DNA from: Sweltsa coloradensis
Taxonomy: Eukaryota; Arthropoda; Insecta; Plecoptera; Chloroperlidae
Length of the DNA: 64,000 nucleotides
Direction of reading: 5' to 3'
NCBI GenBank assembly: GCA_024449915.1
Contig: JAMZAV010000312.1
Coordinates: 186,001-250,000 of the forward strand
The notes beneath the pieces were generated by a model. The model saw only the letters and a program-made list of their open reading frames with translations, was not told the origin of the DNA and did not search any database. The translations under genes and the position numbers were made by a program. Of the stretch, positions 59,649 to 64,000 are shown one piece after another (positions within the stretch are counted from its first letter, which is position 1; the number at the start of each line of letters is the position of its first letter).

Positions 59649-59930
59649 TCAGAAAAGCGTTTTCTTGTCGTCGTTCTCATTTGATATGGGTTTTCCCGAG
59701 GTAGTCAGGCAGGAGACACTAATGTTGGTGCTGTGGAGGTCTTCTGCAAGTGATGTGTATCTCTCGGTCTTGTAGAGGTCAGGGCCGGAAACGGAAGTCA
59801 TGTCCGCCGCCATCTTGTCGTGGTCGGTGTCCTGAGGTGAAGCGGCGGGGCTTCCCCGGGAAGTACTTGCTGATCTTCAAGGCCAAGGGGAAGATCAACT
59901 TCTCGTCGTACAAGTCCTCGTCAGTGTGAC
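59649..59930 (-). pseudogene. SLC5-like paralogue, terminal exon with +1 frameshift
   Basis: The acceptor tgtgttcag precedes 59930. The exon reads HTDEDLYDEKLIFPLALK and KISKYFPGKPRRFTS identically to the + strand gene, then shifts frame at a one-base insertion. The shifted frame is Gly/Arg-rich and stops at 59779. The original frame continues after the insertion with TERYTSLAEDL and ends NDDKKTLF, so the lesion is probably recent or still constrained. Confidence 0.82.
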
Positions 59931-60751
59931 CTGAACACAAACAATATATCAAGTCAATCTTAAGTCCTAGAATTCCTCAGCCATAGTGTGTCTTGGACGA
60001 CTCATACACGTATGAAAAATTCTATTCACAAGTAATTTGGAAAGTAAAAATCTGCACGTTGAGCTGTAAAACATCGTTGACCAATCACAATCCGAGTTTC
60101 AAAGATTCAATTTATCTGGTGGTTAAATAATTTGGAATAACAAATTATGGAAACGGTTAGTTGCCTGCCAAATACATGGAAAATCGAATGGAAACTGCAA
60201 CACATTGTGACCAAGAAGGGAGACTTCAGTAATAATTGTAGTAAATGATTATGAATGAATATCTTTCGATGGGTAGCGTAGCGTTCAATCGAGCAGTCAT
60301 TATTAGGAAATTGAAATTGTATTTTTCCTTCTGCCATCCATCCTGATAAACATTCCGAGTTGAGGAAGCGTACTCAGTAGCCCAATTGTTACAAACCCAG
60401 TTATTCCGTCTGGTATCGGAAAACACTTTGCCATTTCGGTATGAACTTAATAACAAATGTCATTGAAGATTTTATAATTAAAAAACTTTAAACTATTTTA
60501 AAGTTTGTTTCGGGCATGTATAATCTTTTTTGGTTCTTCAAGATTTTCCTTCAGGTTCCTTTTGTGTAGGGTAATTGTGCATTGTGCTTTTCGAAATATT
60601 TTTTGGAAAACTCACGGGGTTGTATACATCAAAACATGATACGTATTTTGTTATTTCCTTTAAAAAAATAAACTATATAACAGGTAATAACTTTACTATA
60701 CAAATCATTAAACTTTTCACAGTTATTTATCCATAATATTTTTATTTAAAA

Positions 60752-60800
60752 AGTGATGTTTCGACTTCTTTACTGAAGTCTATATCAATCAAATTAACAA
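60752..60800 (-). ncRNA. Degenerate hammerhead-like motif downstream of the Penelope-like remnant
   Basis: On the - strand the order is TTGATAT, a hairpin GACTTC-AGTAAA-GAAGTC, then GAAAC. Hammerhead ribozymes have CUGAUGA, stem II, then GAAA. The stem II hairpin and GAAAC are intact, while CUGAUGA matches at only about four of seven positions. Penelope-like elements are known to carry hammerhead motifs near their ends, which makes the position meaningful. Activity is unlikely. Confidence 0.4.
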
Positions 60801-60959
60801 TTAAAAAACCACAACAGACAAGACAAAAACCCTTTCCCACAATATTATAAAATATGGCTGTGTATTAGTACCAAATTATTAACAAAAAAAGTTTTTTTTT
60901 TGTTTAAAAAAAACAGAACATTAAATTGACATGTTGAACAGTTGGTGTATGAAATAAAA

Positions 60960-61503
60960 CTATTGATCTAGTGATGAAATTAATTTACAGAAACTCTTCC
61001 AAATGGCTGGATAATTAACACTAGGCACACTGATTGTATTGGCCACACAGGAAATCAAACCAGCTTCCTTAATTTCCCGTGTATAGTGGCATTAGATTCA
61101 TGTGCCAGGATTGAAGTGTTTTCCCGATTAATATGATGTTGATTTTCATACACATGTTCTGCGATTTTTGAAGTATCTATCTTATATTGTTTCACATTGT
61201 TCTTGTGTTCTTTTATTCTTACCGTCAAAGGTCTCTTGGTTTCAACAATGTATCTTGCATCACATTCGCAAGGTATAGAATAAATAACACCCTTAGATGA
61301 CTGAACCTCATCCCTAGGTTTAGTCTTGGTGAGAATGCTGCGCAACGTATTAGACGAACTAAAAACAACTCATGCCATACGGAGCTAAAAGGCGTTTGAT
61401 CTTTTCTGAAAGATTCGGATAGTAGCCAATGCAGACCGTTTTATAAATCCTTGGTGTAACAACCTCAATATCTTTATTCATGTCAGGTTTGATGATATCT
61501 TAT
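60960..61503 (-). pseudogene. Penelope-like retroelement remnant: RT C-terminal region and GIY-YIG endonuclease domain
   Basis: On the - strand an interrupted frame reads GYYPNLSEKIKRLLAPYG (the pre-endonuclease segment typical of Penelope-like elements), then after a frameshift near 61375 TLRSILTKTKPRDE, then SKGVIYSIPCECDARYIVET, RIKEHKNNVKQ and IAEHVYENQHHINREN. This is the GIY-YIG endonuclease layout. A second frameshift near 61080 separates the last segment, which ends SSLDQ-stop at 60960. The second motif is YIV instead of YIG, so the domain is probably inactive as well as broken. The copy is 5'-truncated and lies in the last intron of the - strand SLC5 paralogue. Confidence 0.75.
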
Positions 61504-61704
61504 GAAAAAAAAATATATTTCCTGTTACTACGATAACCTTATATTTTTAAGAGCATGTTCTAAAGACCCCATTATTACGCCATTAACTGATCTTACTCAC
61601 AGAAGAATATACTAATAGTTTTGGTATCTTTGCATAAACTGATTCCTACAAAATATGCCGGAACATATTTGACACTTCGAAAGTTGAGGTAAACGGAAAC
61701 TTAC

Positions 61705-61805
61705 CTGTGACATAACTGATGAAAATGCCGACCACCAGCGTGACGCCACATCCTATCACTGAGTAGTACATGAATGTGATGGAGTAGATCTCGGTGAGGA
61801 AGTCC
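61705..61805 (-). CDS. SLC5-like paralogue, penultimate exon
   Basis: The acceptor gttgcttcag (AG at 61807-61806) and the donor cacag/gtaagt (GT at 61704-61703) bracket 101 bp that encode DFLTEIYSITFMYYSVIGCG and a final hydrophobic helix. Over the 32 residues from LTEIYS onward it differs from the + strand gene at about seven conservative positions, so it is a diverged duplicate and not an assembly artefact. Confidence 0.88.
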
Positions 61806-62424
61806 CTGAAGCAACACATAACAACGAGAATATAACACATGATTTAGCAAGGATCTATGCTGTTTTCATCTATATAAAATATTAGACTAATGCCTTTTAG
61901 TGTTTGACGATTTTAGCAGTCACATGGGATATTTCGTTTTCTGTTAGGTTTCGGTACCTCTGATCTAAAATCTGCATTCTCAGTTCTTGATTGCTTAATT
62001 CTTGGTATAGGTTGAGTTTGAGATACGTTTAGTGTCGTAACAAGTAAGTGCCCACACGAGAGTGAAAAACAATAGTCGTTGTAACAAACGGAAACAATTT
62101 AAAAACCTAAGCAATAATTATTGTGTCTGTCAATGATCGTGCAATGAGTAAAATACACAGAGTATGGCTACTAGACTACAAGTTTTGGATATGTACAAAC
62201 TTAAACGTAAAAAACAAGCCTTAAAGTCTGTAATTTCTTTGCACGTACATCTCTACTTTTCCCATTTGAGTAAAGAGGTCCAACTGTTGGCAAATGGCCT
62301 GTGATGATAACGGATAAAGATAGTGGAATGTTTGCATTTCACCTTACAAAAAGTAGGCCTACGCTGAACGTAATTTATACATGAACGCGTATGACTCTCG
62401 TACAATCAATTTACTGTATCCTAC
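61806..62424. other. Presumed intron of the - strand SLC5-like paralogue; nothing else recognised
   Basis: It lies upstream (right) of the paralogue's penultimate exon. No counterpart of exon 8 (TLWITFGSLT region) can be found here or up to the window edge. One GTAGGCCTAC palindrome at 62353. Confidence 0.5.
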
Positions 62425-62942
62425 ATCCCCACAAATACAAAAATTTGTAAAAAAAAAAAAAAAAAACCGCAGCCAAGCCCTCCTTCAAAAGTGACGAAGT
62501 CTTCGACTGTGAATGTTGTGAGATATAGAAGTTAAACCAAGCATTTCATTCTTTCTCCCTAGTTTCGCTTTGAAAAGAAGTAAGATCATTTCGCCTGTTG
62601 ACGAGCGCCAAACCAACGACTTTTGTGGTAAAAAAGTAAAATTTTTAAACTCGAAATCATCAAAAATTGCTTGGCCATGAACCAAATTCAATGGCCAAGC
62701 CATTTTTTAAATGATTTCGAGTTTAAAAATTTTACTTTTTTTACCACAAAAATCGTTGGCTTGGCGCTCGTCTACAGGCGAAATGATCTTTCTTCATTTC
62801 AAAGCGAAACAAGGGAGAAAGAATGAAAAGCTTGGCTCAACTTCTATATCTCATAGCATTCACAGCCGAAGGCTTTTGAAGGAGAGCTTGGCAGCCGTTT
62901 TTTTTTTTTTTTTTTTTTACAAATTTTTGTATTTGTGGGGAT
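62425..62942. repeat. 518-bp palindrome with internal poly(A)/poly(T) tracts
   Basis: The ends atccccacaaatacaaaaat (62425) and its complement (ending 62942) continue inward through an A-run (62449-62466) and a matching T-run (62899-62918), then ccaagcc/ggcttgg and gaagt-gaaatgatc blocks, closing near 62695 at cttggccatgaaccaa. Fold-back element with arms of about 250 bp; the 72- and 94-codon frames are products of the symmetry. Confidence 0.9.
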
Positions 62943-63007
62943 ATTACATCTTTTTGTTGTTTGTTTCTTATCAAGGCGTGAATAGTGGACTTTGATTAAA
63001 TTTGTTA

Positions 63008-63760
63008 AGTTCAGAGTTGTTTTTTGCCATTTTTTGGGCCCACGGTCCTCCCAAATTTGCCCCCTTATGTTTTAAGCGCTAGATATTATTTATAATGGTT
63101 AAGAGCATGTTTAATTTCAAGCTTGTACAAATTACTAAGCTTGAGTAATTACGCGTTTTGATTTTCATTTTGATTTTCCCCGGTCTCTTTGTCCGGTTTT
63201 GGCTTTGAAAGCTCAAGTAATTGCGCATGAGGGACATCTAAGTGTGGCCCAAGTATCAAAGTTCTAAGATGAAACGTTTTCTCTGTATAGCGTCTTAATC
63301 ATAAGAGTACGGAATTACCTAGCTTTTGATAATTTTGATTTTCTCCGGTACCGGTTACCCAATTTTGCTTTCCATATTCAAAAGTGATTAAAGAATGAGA
63401 GATATCAAAGTGTATTACACGTTTAAAACTTCTCAGTTGTAGCGTTTTCTTTGAATGATTAATTTTTTAATGTTCAGAATTGTTTTTTGTCATTTTTGGG
63501 CCCATGGTCCTCTCCAAATTTAGTCCCTTGTGTTTTGGACGCTAGATATTTATAATGTTTAAGAGCATGTTGCATTTCAAGTTTGTACAAATTACCACGC
63601 CTTAGTAATTACGTGTTTTGATTATCATCAAAATTTTGATTTTCTCCGGTCCCTGTAACCCGATTTTGGTTTTGAAAGCAAAAGGCACTGCGTCTGAGGT
63701 ACAACTAAGTGTGGTCTAAATTTCATAGTTCCTAGATTTACCGTTTTCTCTGTAGGGCTC
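63008..63760 (+). repeat. Diverged satellite-like tandem array
   Basis: A block starting gttcagagttgttttttgcc (63009) recurs at 63472 (gttcagaattgttttttgtc) with gggcccacggtcctc, gcgctagatatt, aagagcatgtt, caagcttgtacaaattac and gattttctccggt in the same order (period about 463 bp). A shorter related sub-block ending cgttttctctg lies between them. It runs to near the window end. Confidence 0.75.
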
Positions 63761-64000
63761 AATTTAGCTCCGCGGAGAATTATCTAGGTAGCTAGATAGC
63801 CAGCCAGCCAGCCGGAAGGTTTTCGACGAATTTGAGACACTTTTTTAACACAGAACGGGTTATCGGATCGGGTTGATTGTTTTTTGTAGGTCATGGACCA
63901 CATATCAGGTGATATACCGAGTTTCAAGATTATAAAAGTTTTGGGGCAGCGTGTGCAGATAGCTGTAAACCCCTCAACTCGGGTAGCTGTATAAAGGGCC
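63761..64000. other. Unrecognised sequence at the window edge
   Basis: A (CCAG)n-like string (agccagccagccagccgg) at about 63798-63815 is followed by unique sequence. It is probably part of the same repeat environment; no exon seen. Confidence 0.4.

Larger units (their letters stand above)
59649..61805 (-). pseudogene. Inverted SLC5-like paralogue, 3' end only; frameshift in terminal exon
   Basis: Two exons are visible on the - strand, corresponding to exons 9 and 10 of the + strand gene, with the same lengths or phases at the splice sites (61805-61705, then 59930-59649). Upstream exons are not recognisable before the window edge; in the intact copy, exon 8 lies 735 bp before exon 9, but here more than 2.1 kb pass without it. 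The terminal exon has one extra base in the Thr-Ser codon region near 59833-59836 (acctcAggacacc against acctcggacacc). This diverts the frame to a stop at 59779-59781 and leaves about 49 tail residues instead of 99. Downstream, the original frame is still recognisable to KKTLF and TGA at 59649. It is either a recent pseudogene, a gene with a shortened tail, or an assembly error. Confidence 0.8.

Noticed and set aside
62485..62995. 72- and 94-codon frames sharing FTFLPQKSL/FLPQKSLAWRS-like strings
   Set aside because: Products of the palindrome's symmetry; they include poly-Phe from the T-run.

Overview
This is an AT-rich eukaryotic (metazoan) genomic window. It contains long introns with GT-AG splice sites, tRNA-derived SINEs, fold-back (MITE-like) elements and a Penelope-like retroelement remnant, and no bacterial-style gene packing. 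The lineage cannot be fixed from the sequence alone. A marine invertebrate is my best guess, from the transporter subtype and the repeat content.

The only well-supported protein-coding gene is a complete ten-coding-exon SLC5-type (sodium:solute symporter family, SMCT/SMVT branch) transporter on the + strand, 37829-54335. Its reconstructed product is 664 residues. All nine introns have GT-AG ends, the phases agree throughout and the coding length divides by three. A second, inverted and convergent paralogue enters from the right edge on the - strand. Only its last two exons are visible (61705-61805 and 59649-59930), and the terminal exon carries a one-base insertion that shifts the frame. The two genes therefore lie tail to tail about 5.3 kb apart.

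Layout: 1-37.4 kb is non-coding and dominated by repeats. These are fold-back elements (587-1250, 5898-6342, 17465-18085, 31597-35170), a 24-bp terminal inverted repeat pair bounding about 6 kb (3617-9600), a family of elements with TTGGATGAGC ends (7.4-11.8 kb, 21.5-23.4 kb, 33.4 kb) including a 185-bp tandem array, and several SINE families. From 37.4 to 54.4 kb lies the transporter gene, with a 9-kb second intron. From 54.4 to 59.6 kb is the inter-gene region, containing two SINE types in direct contact. From 59.6 to 61.8 kb is the tail of the second transporter copy, whose last intron holds a decayed Penelope-like element with a hammerhead-like 3' motif. From 61.8 to 64 kb there is a 518-bp palindrome and a diverged satellite-like array.

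The most interesting points are as follows. (1) The intact SLC5 protein has arginines in the first core helix, where relatives have small residues, and a leucine at the position equivalent to Thr354 of NIS in the Na2 site, so its ion coupling may be altered. (2) The second copy is frameshifted just before its regulatory tail. (3) Fold-back elements are unusually dense and nested. (4) A perfect 10-bp palindrome, GTAGGCCTAC, recurs six times. Repeat boundaries were read by eye and are accurate to roughly 5-20 bases; exon boundaries are meant to be exact.
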